This document shows positions 9,824 to 17,633 of a stretch of DNA of 64,000 nt, piece after piece. A program made the position numbers and the translations under genes. Each line of letters starts with the position of its first letter. The first letter of the stretch is position 1. The notes under the pieces were generated by a model that did not search any database, was not told the origin of the DNA, and saw nothing but the letters and a program-made list of their open reading frames with translations. The stretch is from an uncultured Desulfobacter sp. GTDB lineage: Bacteria > Desulfobacterota > Desulfobacteria > Desulfobacterales > Desulfobacteraceae. The stretch spans positions 1,860,001 to 1,924,000 of the forward strand of contig NZ_OY762229.1 of the NCBI RefSeq assembly GCF_963665355.1. The letters run 5' to 3'.

Positions 9824-11089
9824 ATGAAGCTGTTTGGCAAATATAATGGGATCTCAATTTCTCAAACAATACTGTGTTTATGGGTATGTGCGGTGTGTGT
9901 GTGGATTCCGGGGAAGACCGATGCGTTATGGGCTGCTGATTTGTCCTGCACCATGGGAACTGCTTGTTCCTTTGTTCTGGTTGCTCCGGATTCAACCCGG
10001 GAAAACCCTTTACCATCGGGCAGAGAAACCCGGATTCGTTTTTTGTTTACCAATGATGAACAAAATGATCTGACACTGCCTGATCAGGTCTCCCTGACCT
10101 TTAGTGCAAGGGGTGTGAAGCCTATTGCCGCACAAGCTTCATTGGAAACGGCAAGCCCGTCCGTCATCAAAGCGCATGGATTTGGTTGGGCCAATTACAT
10201 AGTGAAGGTTCCCGGTGGTCTTTCAGGGCTTGTTACGCTCCAGGACAGTGAGAAAAAGGGTAATGCCGTCAACATATATACTGACTTTCCCCGGGAATGT
10301 GTCATTGACGGCGATGCCCCTGATCCCAGGCCATTCAGCATGTATGAATCTCTTTTTCAACCGTTTTTTGTGAATTTTTCAAGTTACAAGCCAGTGTATT
10401 TTCTTTTCGGTGTGGAGCCTAATTTACAGGCGACAACCTTTCAGCTCTCTTTTAAATATCGGCTGTTCAATTTTGAAGAAGAAAACTGGTTTAAAAATTG
10501 TGTGGAAAAGATCCGTATGGCATATACTCAGCAGTCTTTTTGGGATTTGGGATCTGATTCTGCCCCTTTTGAAGATTCACGGTATATGCCGGAACTTTTT
10601 TATTATGAGGATGATCTGGGAATCAAGCTGCCTTATCTTCTTGGCTCAGGTTTTCTTTTCGGGTACCAGCATGAGTCCAATGGGCGGGCCGGCGATGATT
10701 CAAGGAGCACCAATTATATCTATTTTCAGCCGGTTTTTGTGTTCCATTTCTGCGGAAATCTGATGGCTGCGGTAAAGCCAAAAGTGTGGGCATATGTCAA
10801 TAACAACGAGACTACCAACGGCGATCTGCCCGATTACCGTGGCTATTTTGACCTGGAAACCACCATTGGTCATTCCTACGGTCTGGCCCTGACCAGTCAT
10901 TACCGGCACGGAGCAAAGGGTCCAACCATTCAACTGGACCTCTCCTATCCCATGAACCGGATACCCTATTTAAAGCGGCTGTTAAATGTTTATGTCTATG
11001 CACGGTACTCTTCGGGGTATTCGGAGCAGATGCTGAAGTATGATCGCAGAGCCGATATTTTCTGTCTGGGACTGGCATTGACCCGTTAG
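9824..11089 (+). CDS. pldA: Outer-membrane phospholipase A (OMPLA/PldA family)
   Basis: Calcium-dependent phospholipase A1/A2 in the outer membrane. The family signature is clear: YTQQSFWDL, then YQHESNGRAGDDSRSTNYIY, in which His283, Ser285 and Asn297 match the catalytic His142, Ser144 and Asn156 of E. coli OMPLA with the same spacing. The C-terminal half is a 12-strand barrel rich in aromatic alternation, and a signal-like hydrophobic segment lies near residues 12-26. At 421 aa it is about 130 residues longer than the E. coli precursor. The extra part lies before the barrel (residues 40-165) and looks like an all-beta periplasmic domain. It has its own transcription unit after the pump terminator. 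Confidence 0.88.
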   Translation: MKLFGKYNGISISQTILCLWVCAVCVWIPGKTDALWAADLSCTMGTACSFVLVAPDSTRENPLPSGRETRIRFLFTNDEQNDLTLPDQVSLTFSARGVKPIAAQASLETASPSVIKAHGFGWANYIVKVPGGLSGLVTLQDSEKKGNAVNIYTDFPRECVIDGDAPDPRPFSMYESLFQPFFVNFSSYKPVYFLFGVEPNLQATTFQLSFKYRLFNFEEENWFKNCVEKIRMAYTQQSFWDLGSDSAPFEDSRYMPELFYYEDDLGIKLPYLLGSGFLFGYQHESNGRAGDDSRSTNYIYFQPVFVFHFCGNLMAAVKPKVWAYVNNNETTNGDLPDYRGYFDLETTIGHSYGLALTSHYRHGAKGPTIQLDLSYPMNRIPYLKRLLNVYVYARYSSGYSEQMLKYDRRADIFCLGLALTR

Positions 11090-11806
11090 ATTGTCAGCAG
11101 GTGATGACAGTCACCATGATCATCTGCTTACCTCTGTCCTTCCCCCTCCCATTCGTTTTCACAAAACAAGGCCCGTCAAACAGGCGAACGAGCTGTCTTC
11201 CATTTCGGCCGGCAGTGTGAGGTTTCGCCTGATCTGCAATCCGGTCAATCCGGGGATGAAGCAGGCGATTTTCGTAAATTTCCAATGTAGGTAAGAAACA
11301 ACTGCGCTGTTCTCTTTTGGGCCAACTTTAGACAAAAGCCATCCGATTCAGGATATCTATTTTTTGTCATTCTACCATCAAGAAGTTGCCATTGAATACT
11401 ATGCATTTTTTCTGCGTTTTATTTTTTATCCTAAATATCAATATATTTTGATTTCGATGTAATAATTGCTCTGTTGTTTTGGTGAATCATGTCGGCATAT
11501 TGACTTAATTATATAATAAAACAGTTTGTTGTATATGCAGCATGCAAGCGTAATCGAGATGTCACTGCGGTATAGATGTGTATGAATAAAGAACATTAAT
11601 GATTCTAACAATAAAAAAATATATCGAATACTATATATTTATTCTTGACCTTATCTGGTATAGGTTGTAGATAAAGCTCTGTTACGAAAAGATATTTAAA
11701 AATTAAAGTTACAGTCGTGGTGATTTTTTAGGGAATTATGGGGTTTCCCTATTCGACATAACGGCGGGGGAAGTCGGCCCGCTAACCAAAAAATAAGGAG
11801 AATGGT
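11090..11806. other. Long AT-rich intergenic region with candidate promoter and structured leader
   Basis: 717 bp without a convincing gene; the short frames at its left end lack codon bias and homology. An AT-rich stretch (11380-11640) precedes a promoter-like pair TTGACC (11645-11650) and TAGATA (11668-11673), 17-bp spacing, on the plus strand. The 5' leader that would follow has nested complementary pieces: GGGAA/TTTCCC around 11731-11749, CGAC (11754-11757) with GTCG (11773-11776), and GCGGG (11764-11768) with CCCGC (11778-11782), just before the AAGGAG SD of the methyltransferase. Confidence 0.45.
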
Positions 11807-12454
11807 TTGGTATTACAAAAAGAGACATTGGGCAATGACAAATGGTTTGCACAGGGAAGCCAGGAAAGTAACGAAGTTGAAGAATATTACAACACCTGGG
11901 GCAAAGATTACGAAGATTCAGTAAAAAACTGGGATTATGACGCACCGGAAAAAGCCGCTGCACTGCTGAATAAATTTAAACATGTTGACGGCACCGTATG
12001 CGATGCCGGATGCGGCAGCGGACTGACGGGCGAAGCACTGAATGCCGCCGGGTTTAAAAGCGTTGTCGGTTTTGACTTAAGCCCCGATTTTGCCGCTGTT
12101 GCCAAGGAAAAGGGCGTGTATGAAGATGTACACATTGTCAACATGCATGAAAAACCCTTCTGTTATGAAGACAACCAGTTCGCCAATCTGATCTGCATCG
12201 GCACACTCACCTACATTGAAGATGTGCCTGAAGTTGTTCGCGAGTTTGCCCGGATCACCACCCCCGGCGGCATGGTTATTTTTTCCCATCGTACGGATAT
12301 GATTGATGACGAATTTACCGGAAAACTTGAAGCCATCAAGGCCGACAAGGTTCTGGAAGAAGTTCACATCTCCGATCCAAAACCGTATTTGCCTGGTAAC
12401 AAAGACTTTTCTGATAAAATAAAGATCGTTTACTACGCATACCGCGCGTTGTAA
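11807..12454 (+). CDS. Class I SAM-dependent methyltransferase (METTL27/WBSCR27-like)
   Basis: 215-aa soluble methyltransferase. Motif I VCDAGCGSGLTG (residues 62-73) binds SAM, GFDLSPDF is the acidic strand-2 motif, and LICIGTLTYIED is the motif IV region. The N-terminus EEYYNTWGKDYEDSVKNWDY matches small methyltransferases of the WBSCR27/METTL27 type; substrate unknown. The start is TTG at 11807, chosen because AAGGAG (11795-11800) stands 6 nt before it, while the nearby ATG at 11802 is out of frame. It precedes the liv operon on the same strand, separated by a strong hairpin, so co-transcription is uncertain. Confidence 0.8.
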   Translation: MVLQKETLGNDKWFAQGSQESNEVEEYYNTWGKDYEDSVKNWDYDAPEKAAALLNKFKHVDGTVCDAGCGSGLTGEALNAAGFKSVVGFDLSPDFAAVAKEKGVYEDVHIVNMHEKPFCYEDNQFANLICIGTLTYIEDVPEVVREFARITTPGGMVIFSHRTDMIDDEFTGKLEAIKADKVLEEVHISDPKPYLPGNKDFSDKIKIVYYAYRAL

Positions 12455-12494
12455 ACCTCCCGCCTGGACAAGACGTTTTCATAACGTATTAAAT

Positions 12495-12527
12495 CCTGGG
12501 ACCGGCGGTTGTAAGGCCGGTCCCAGG
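12495..12527 (+). terminator. Perfect 12-bp stem-loop without T-run, between methyltransferase and livK
   Basis: CCTGGGACCGGC (12495-12506) pairs perfectly with GCCGGTCCCAGG (12516-12527) around a 9-nt loop. No U-tract follows, so it may be a Rho-assisted or attenuating hairpin or an mRNA-stabilising structure rather than a classic terminator. Confidence 0.5.
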
Positions 12528-12610
12528 GGCGTTCGCGCAACCGGCACAGCCTTTGATGCCGCTGCCGGACAAACAACTTTTGCCAAATTGTTTTACCAGG
12601 AGGGTTTCAG

Positions 12611-13798
12611 ATGAAAAAATTTATCACTATTTCATTAAGTATGTTGATCGCCGCACTGTTCCTTGCACCCCATCCGGTGTGTGCCCAAAAGCCTGTTAAA
12701 ATCGGAGTGCTGGTCCCCCTTACCGGAATTGCCGCCCAGGGCGGGTTGGAAATGAAGTACGGCATTGAAATGGCTGCCAAGGAAAAAGGAACTGTTCTTG
12801 GACGTCCCATTAAGCTGCTGGTTGAAGATACCCAGGTGAAACCGCCCATTGCAGTTTCAAAAGCGGAAAAATTGGTTTACAAAGACGACTGCAAGGCATT
12901 GATCGGGGTTTTATCCAGCGGCGTGGGCCTTGCCCTTGCCAAAAACATTAACAAGCTGAATGTGCCCTTTTTAAGCACCCATGTCATGACCACTAAATTT
13001 TATGGTCTGCACCCTATGGTTTTCAGATCCGGACAGTTGGCCAATGACCAGACAGCCGTCGGCAATGTCAAGGGAATCCTGGCACGGCCTGACTTGAAAA
13101 ACCGAACCTATTACGTTCTTGTCCACGATTATTCCTGGGGACATGATGCCGGGGAAAGATTTATCGCACTGGCCAAAAAGAACGGTATCAAAATCTATAA
13201 CGAAAAATATGACAAAGCCCCCATCAAGACAAAGGACTGGTCATCTTATATCAGTAAGATCAAGGCGTCCGGCGCAGATGGCGTATACATGGCATTTATC
13301 ACCAACGTGATTCCGGTTTTTGCCAAACAGGCCTCTGATTTCGGTCTCCAGGGCAAAGTGAAGCTGGTTTCCGCGGCAGCCCCCGGCCCCGTGGAACTGG
13401 CTGCCGGTGGAACGGCCTGCCACGGTATTTTCGGTGTATCGGACTGGTCCTGGGATGTCAACAACCCGACCTCTGACGACTGGGAGATGCGGTTTTGGAA
13501 CATATATAAAACAATTCCTTCCGATGCGGCCGTTCACAGCTATGTGGGGGCCATGAACCTGTTTAACGCCATTGACAAAGCCGGAAGTACGGATGCCAAG
13601 GCCATTGCAACAGCCCTCAAGGGGATCAGTTACGACGGCCCCTACGGTACGGTCCGGATTTCTGCAAAAGATAACTGCATGCGCAATGACGCCGTTCTGA
13701 CGGAAACCATGGCTGCACCGGACAATCCTTTTGGTGCCAAGGTATATATGAAAGTGCTGGATACATTTCCGGCAGCCGAGCTTGGCCCTCCTGAGTAG
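12611..13798 (+). CDS. livK: Branched-chain amino-acid-type ABC transporter substrate-binding protein
   Basis: Periplasmic Peripla_BP_6 protein of 395 aa. Signal peptide MKKFITISLSMLIAALFLA with cleavage after AHPVCA-like residues near 25, then VKIGVLVPLTGIAAQGGLEMKYGIEMAA, the standard first strand and helix of Leu/Ile/Val-type binders. SD AGGAGG lies shortly before the ATG. It heads a complete livKHMGF operon. The ligand may be a branched-chain amino acid, urea or short amide; the sequence alone does not decide. The C-terminal part has an unusual run of Cys residues (TACHG, DNCMRND) that could form disulfides. Confidence 0.9.
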   Translation: MKKFITISLSMLIAALFLAPHPVCAQKPVKIGVLVPLTGIAAQGGLEMKYGIEMAAKEKGTVLGRPIKLLVEDTQVKPPIAVSKAEKLVYKDDCKALIGVLSSGVGLALAKNINKLNVPFLSTHVMTTKFYGLHPMVFRSGQLANDQTAVGNVKGILARPDLKNRTYYVLVHDYSWGHDAGERFIALAKKNGIKIYNEKYDKAPIKTKDWSSYISKIKASGADGVYMAFITNVIPVFAKQASDFGLQGKVKLVSAAAPGPVELAAGGTACHGIFGVSDWSWDVNNPTSDDWEMRFWNIYKTIPSDAAVHSYVGAMNLFNAIDKAGSTDAKAIATALKGISYDGPYGTVRISAKDNCMRNDAVLTETMAAPDNPFGAKVYMKVLDTFPAAELGPPE

Positions 13799-13854
13799 TA
13801 GGCGGTCCACTCTCATATCTTCATGACGATAAAAAAGACTGGTGACCATAAATT

Positions 13855-14733
13855 ATGAGCGGAACACTGGGTATTATAGTCGATCTTACATTGAACAGCC
13901 TTGTTCTCGGCGGCGTGTTTCTCATAGTAGCCATCGGTTTGAACATTATTTACGGGCTGAGCCGGATAATGAATATGGCCCACGGTGCCTTGTACGCTGT
14001 GGGCGCCTACGCAGGTTTTTCCCTTGTGGCATCGGGGGTGAACTTTTTTGCCGCACTAATAATTGCCCCCCTCATCGTGGGGGGGATCGGACTGATCATT
14101 GAACGGACCATTATTGCCCCCATGCGAAAAAGATCCATGGTATACACCTTGATCCTGACCTATGGGCTGATGGTTTTTCTTGACGGTTCGATCAAGTACA
14201 TCTGGGGGAACGAGCCCCGTTTCATCAAGCTGCCGGAATTCATGCAGGGCACTTTGCCCATACTCGGTACGGACTACCCTGTTTTCAGGTTGATGACCCT
14301 GCTGCTGATTATAGTCATCATGGGCGCTTTAATGCTGTTTTTAAACAGGACAAAAATCGGAATTATTCTCAGGGCATCGAGCACAATCCCCGAAATGGTC
14401 TCTTGTCTTGGCGTGGACATGCGTTATGTGCATATGGGGGCATTTGTTCTTGGATGCGTCATGGCGGGCCTTGCAGGGATTATTGCAGGCCCGTTGACCA
14501 CCATTGATCCGCTGATGGGCGGGGAAATGCTGATCAGTTCTTTTGTGGTCATTGTTATCGGCGGCCTTGGAAGCCTTCGCGGCGCAGTCATTGCCGCGCT
14601 GCTGATCGGCGCCGTCCAGACGCTGGCTGAATTTTTTATCACAGATCTGGCCATGGTCATCGTTTACATCCTCATGGCGGTTATCCTTGCCTTCATGCCC
14701 CTGGGTCTCCTTGGCGAGGGAAAGTTTGAATGA
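13855..14733 (+). CDS. livH: Branched-chain amino-acid ABC transporter permease LivH
   Basis: 292-aa inner-membrane permease with about eight hydrophobic helices. The N-terminal LNSLVLGGVFLIVAIGLNIIYGLSRIMNMAHGALYAVGAY is the LivH hallmark, and GLGSLRGAVIAALLIGAVQTL is the conserved cytoplasmic loop contacting the ATPase. It lies 56 bp after the binding-protein gene and overlaps livM by 4 bp (ATGA), so the two permease subunits are translationally coupled. Confidence 0.92.
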   Translation: MSGTLGIIVDLTLNSLVLGGVFLIVAIGLNIIYGLSRIMNMAHGALYAVGAYAGFSLVASGVNFFAALIIAPLIVGGIGLIIERTIIAPMRKRSMVYTLILTYGLMVFLDGSIKYIWGNEPRFIKLPEFMQGTLPILGTDYPVFRLMTLLLIIVIMGALMLFLNRTKIGIILRASSTIPEMVSCLGVDMRYVHMGAFVLGCVMAGLAGIIAGPLTTIDPLMGGEMLISSFVVIVIGGLGSLRGAVIAALLIGAVQTLAEFFITDLAMVIVYILMAVILAFMPLGLLGEGKFE

Positions 14734-15728
14734 TGCATCGTACAACAGCCATACCCGGCATCAGATCAGGGTTTCATCCCTTAAAAATCGTTTTTATTAT
14801 CCTTCTGCTTTCCGGGTTGGCCGTGTTTCCTTATGTCTGCGGCAACCGGTTTTACATCAGCCTGATCACTGAAATGATGATATACGGGCTGCTGGCCATG
14901 AGCCTGGACGTGCTTTTAGGCTATACCGGCCTGTTGTCGTTCATGCACAACGCCTATCTTGGCATCAGTGCCTATGCGGTGGGACTGTTTTTAATCCATG
15001 TATCCCCGACATCCTTCTGGCTGGCCTGTCTGGCCGGCATTGCCTTTACCTGTGTTGTGGCCCTGCCCGTGGGGTGGGTCCAGGTCAGGACCGGGGGGCT
15101 GACCTTTGCTTTGCTGACCCTGGCATTCGGCATGATGTTTCATACCATTGTGTGGAAGTGGTATGATGTGACCGGCGGGGATGACGGATTAATGGGCATG
15201 CCCAATCCCGATATCAGCCTGTTCGGCATCACCATGGGAAATTCCGGGGACCCGCTGGTGATTTACATGTTCACACTGGTGATTGTATCCTTGTGTTTTT
15301 TCATTACCCGGAGAATCATTAATTCACCCTTTGGCGCAGTTCTTGAGGCCATTCGCGAAAATGAAAACCGGGCCGCCTTTATCGGTATCAATGTCAGAAA
15401 ATACAAACTGCTGGGCTGGTTGCTGGCCTGTCTGCTCGCCGGTATCGCAGGGGCCTTGTTTATCCTGCATAAAGGCTATATCGGCCCGTCCACCATGAGT
15501 GCCTTTGCCGGGGCCGGTGTTCTTATGATGGTTCTATTGGGCGGTATGGGGTCCCTTTGGGGGCCTTTGGCCGGAGCGGCCATCTTTATCTATATCCAGG
15601 ACTATATCAGCACGATGACGGAGCATTGGGAAGTTTTTCTCGGGCTTGTGGTCATCTTTCTTGTCCTGTTCCTGCCGACCGGATTTGCCGGCCTGGCCGG
15701 TCACATCAGACGATTGAGAAAGGAGTAA
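14730..15728 (+). CDS. livM: Branched-chain amino-acid ABC transporter permease LivM
   Basis: 332-aa partner permease of LivH. Typical LivM motifs are YGLLAMSLDVLLGYTGLLSF, GLTFALLTLAFGMMFH, the cytoplasmic ENENRAAFIGINVRKYKLLGW loop that contacts the ATP-binding subunits, and GGMGSLWGPLAGAAIF. The start overlaps livH by 4 bp and the stop lies 2 bp before livG. Confidence 0.92.
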   Translation: MMHRTTAIPGIRSGFHPLKIVFIILLLSGLAVFPYVCGNRFYISLITEMMIYGLLAMSLDVLLGYTGLLSFMHNAYLGISAYAVGLFLIHVSPTSFWLACLAGIAFTCVVALPVGWVQVRTGGLTFALLTLAFGMMFHTIVWKWYDVTGGDDGLMGMPNPDISLFGITMGNSGDPLVIYMFTLVIVSLCFFITRRIINSPFGAVLEAIRENENRAAFIGINVRKYKLLGWLLACLLAGIAGALFILHKGYIGPSTMSAFAGAGVLMMVLLGGMGSLWGPLAGAAIFIYIQDYISTMTEHWEVFLGLVVIFLVLFLPTGFAGLAGHIRRLRKE

Positions 15729-15730
15729 CC

Positions 15731-16477
15731 ATGAGAGGATTACTTTGCACACAGAATTTATGCTGTCAATTCGGCGGCGTAATGGCAACCAACGATGTTT
15801 GTTTCAGTGTTGACCACAATGGATTAACCTCGATTATCGGTCCCAACGGTGCCGGAAAAACCACTTTTATCAATCTTGTCACCGGCAAAATCGGGGCCAG
15901 TTCCGGAAAGATCTTGTTCAAGGAAAAGGACATTACCAACACGCCCACCCATGAGCTGGTAAAGCTGGGGATCTGCAGGACCTTTCAGATCAACAGCCTG
16001 TTTGAGAATTTAAGTGTATTTGAAAACTTGAGAATTGCCAGGCAGGCCAAAGTCGGGGGCTCTTTTCGCATATTTTCCTTAAAACAAAAATTAAAACCGG
16101 TTATTAAAGATACATGGGCCATGCTGGAACGACTGGGATTGGAGAAAATGGCCGACCTGCCTGCCAAAAATCTGGCCTATGGTGATCAGAGGGTGCTCGA
16201 GGTCGCCATTGCCATGGCAGGAGATCCCAAAATTCTGTTTCTGGATGAACCCACGGCCGGCATGTCACCCTTGGAAACCCATCATATTGCCGACTTGATC
16301 AAAGATTTGTCCAATGATATCTGCGTTGTTCTGGTGGAGCACGATATGGATATGGTCATGCGGATTTCAGACCGGATCACGGTCCTCCAGGACGGCTGCA
16401 TCATTTCAGAAGGAACGCCCCGGGAAATTCGCAACAATCAGCAGGTCAGAGAGGCATACCTTGGAAAAGCGGCATAA
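15731..16477 (+). CDS. livG: Branched-chain amino-acid ABC transporter ATP-binding protein LivG
   Basis: 248-aa ATPase. Walker A GPNGAGKTTFINLVTG, signature region LAYGDQRVLEVAIA (the LivG variant of LSGGQ), Walker B ILFLDEPTAGMSP, and H-loop LVEHDMDMVMRISD are all present. I start it at the ATG at 15731, directly after the livM stop with AAGGAG upstream; a longer open frame reaching back to 15557 lies inside livM. The family insertion after Walker A (TNTPTHELVKLGICRTFQ) fits LivG rather than LivF. Confidence 0.92.
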   Translation: MRGLLCTQNLCCQFGGVMATNDVCFSVDHNGLTSIIGPNGAGKTTFINLVTGKIGASSGKILFKEKDITNTPTHELVKLGICRTFQINSLFENLSVFENLRIARQAKVGGSFRIFSLKQKLKPVIKDTWAMLERLGLEKMADLPAKNLAYGDQRVLEVAIAMAGDPKILFLDEPTAGMSPLETHHIADLIKDLSNDICVVLVEHDMDMVMRISDRITVLQDGCIISEGTPREIRNNQQVREAYLGKAA

Positions 16478-17183
16478 GATCCTTGAAATCGAAAACCTGC
16501 AGACCTATTACGGCGACAGCCACGTTATCCAGGGGCTTTCCATGCACGTGTACGCCCAGGAAGCCGTTTCAATTATCGGGCGTAACGGGGCTGGGAAAAC
16601 CACAACCTTAAGATCCATTATGGGGCTGACCCCGCCCCGGTCCGGCAAAATCTTGATTGACGGCCGGCAAACCACCCGGTGGCAGCCCCACAAAGTTTCC
16701 CGGCTGGGTGTGGCCTATGTGCCTGCGGAACGCCACATTTTTCCGGGCTTGAGTGTTGAGGAAAATCTGCGCCTGGCAGCCAGGCCTGGCAGCGGTGAAA
16801 ATGCCTGGACATTTGAAAAAGTATACGAACATTTTCCGGTGCTGGCCGACAGATCCCATCAGGACGGCGCCACCATGAGCGGTGGTCAGCAGCAGATGCT
16901 GGCCATTGGCAGGGCCCTGATCAGTAATCCCCGGATCATTATCATGGACGAACCCTCACAGGGTCTGTCACCGATCCTGGTCCAGACCATTACGGATGTG
17001 GTTTTAAAATTTTGCGTCCAATCGGGCATCACCCTTTTGATTGTCGAACAAAACTACCAAATGGCACTCAAGGTCGCAAGCCGCCACTATCTCATGGACA
17101 CACGGGGGGAAATTGTCAATAATCTGACCACCCGGGAGCTTGAGGATAATCCTGAAATCGTTCAATCCCATTTATCTGTTTAA
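16461..17183 (+). CDS. livF: Branched-chain amino-acid ABC transporter ATP-binding protein LivF
   Basis: 240-aa ATPase. Walker A GRNGAGKTTTLRSIMG, signature MSGGQQQMLAIGRAL, Walker B IIIMDEPSQGLSP and H-loop LIVEQNYQMAL identify LivF. No ATG is suitably placed. The TTG at 16461 (giving EKRHKILEIENLQTYYGD) has GAGG 6 nt upstream, overlaps livG by 17 bp and yields normal family length. Its final 42 bp and the next 28 bp are repeated at 54542-54611; in the coding part the only change is a synonymous Ser codon. Confidence 0.9.
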   Translation: MEKRHKILEIENLQTYYGDSHVIQGLSMHVYAQEAVSIIGRNGAGKTTTLRSIMGLTPPRSGKILIDGRQTTRWQPHKVSRLGVAYVPAERHIFPGLSVEENLRLAARPGSGENAWTFEKVYEHFPVLADRSHQDGATMSGGQQQMLAIGRALISNPRIIIMDEPSQGLSPILVQTITDVVLKFCVQSGITLLIVEQNYQMALKVASRHYLMDTRGEIVNNLTTRELEDNPEIVQSHLSV

Positions 17184-17210
17184 ACCCGGCTTAGGAAAAA
17201 TTCTGATCAC
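17141..17210 (+). repeat. Direct repeat, left copy (3' end of livF plus 28 bp)
   Basis: 70 bp matching 54542-54611 at 64 positions; the first 36 bases are identical. Similarity starts and stops abruptly (TGAGGATAAT to GATCAC). It includes the last 13 codons and stop of livF. A candidate left attachment-like end of a 37-kb segment. Confidence 0.8.
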
Positions 17211-17633
17211 CTCCACAGGCGGACCGGGTCTTTCACCGGGTTTCCCCACAACAAAATTTAAAAGTCAGTTCCCGGTTTCCGGAAGAGCCTCCCATAAATA
17301 CGACACAAAGACAAATCAACACTAAAACAGATATGGAATAGAAATTAACTTTTTGAATTTTATCTTTTCGCATCTTTAAGAGCGCTAATGATGGATTGAG
17401 AATGGCTATGACTATTAATAATAGTCCGGGCCTTTGGACCGATTATTGGCGGGGTTTCGTTTTTGACATAGTCTGCGGTGTGAAGTTTGAAAGGCTCCCA
17501 CCTCCACAATGCTTCTGTTATTGAGCGCTGCTTTGAAATAGGCCTTGGTGAGCATAAATAGACATAGTCAACATTCAAATAACAATATTTATTTACCGTT
17601 ACCAACTTAAAAAACATAATAAGATTTTTTTCT
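17211..17633. other. Intergenic region after livF
   Basis: 423 bp between the livF repeat and the converging TPR gene. The short frames here on both strands show no recognisable domain. AAACCCGG at 17183-17190 and CCGGGTTT near 17237-17244 could pair across about 45 nt, but there is no T-run. I see no gene. Confidence 0.4.

Noticed and set aside
11091-11294. 67-codon frame just after pldA
   Set aside because: No SD, no coding bias; its antisense is open as well.
11754-11782. H-type pseudoknot riboswitch
   Set aside because: The interleaved stems leave only one base to span a 4-bp stem, which is sterically poor; kept only as a structured leader.
15557-15730. Longer livG start at 15557
   Set aside because: The extension lies inside livM and encodes non-homologous sequence; the ATG at 15731 has an SD and gives normal length.
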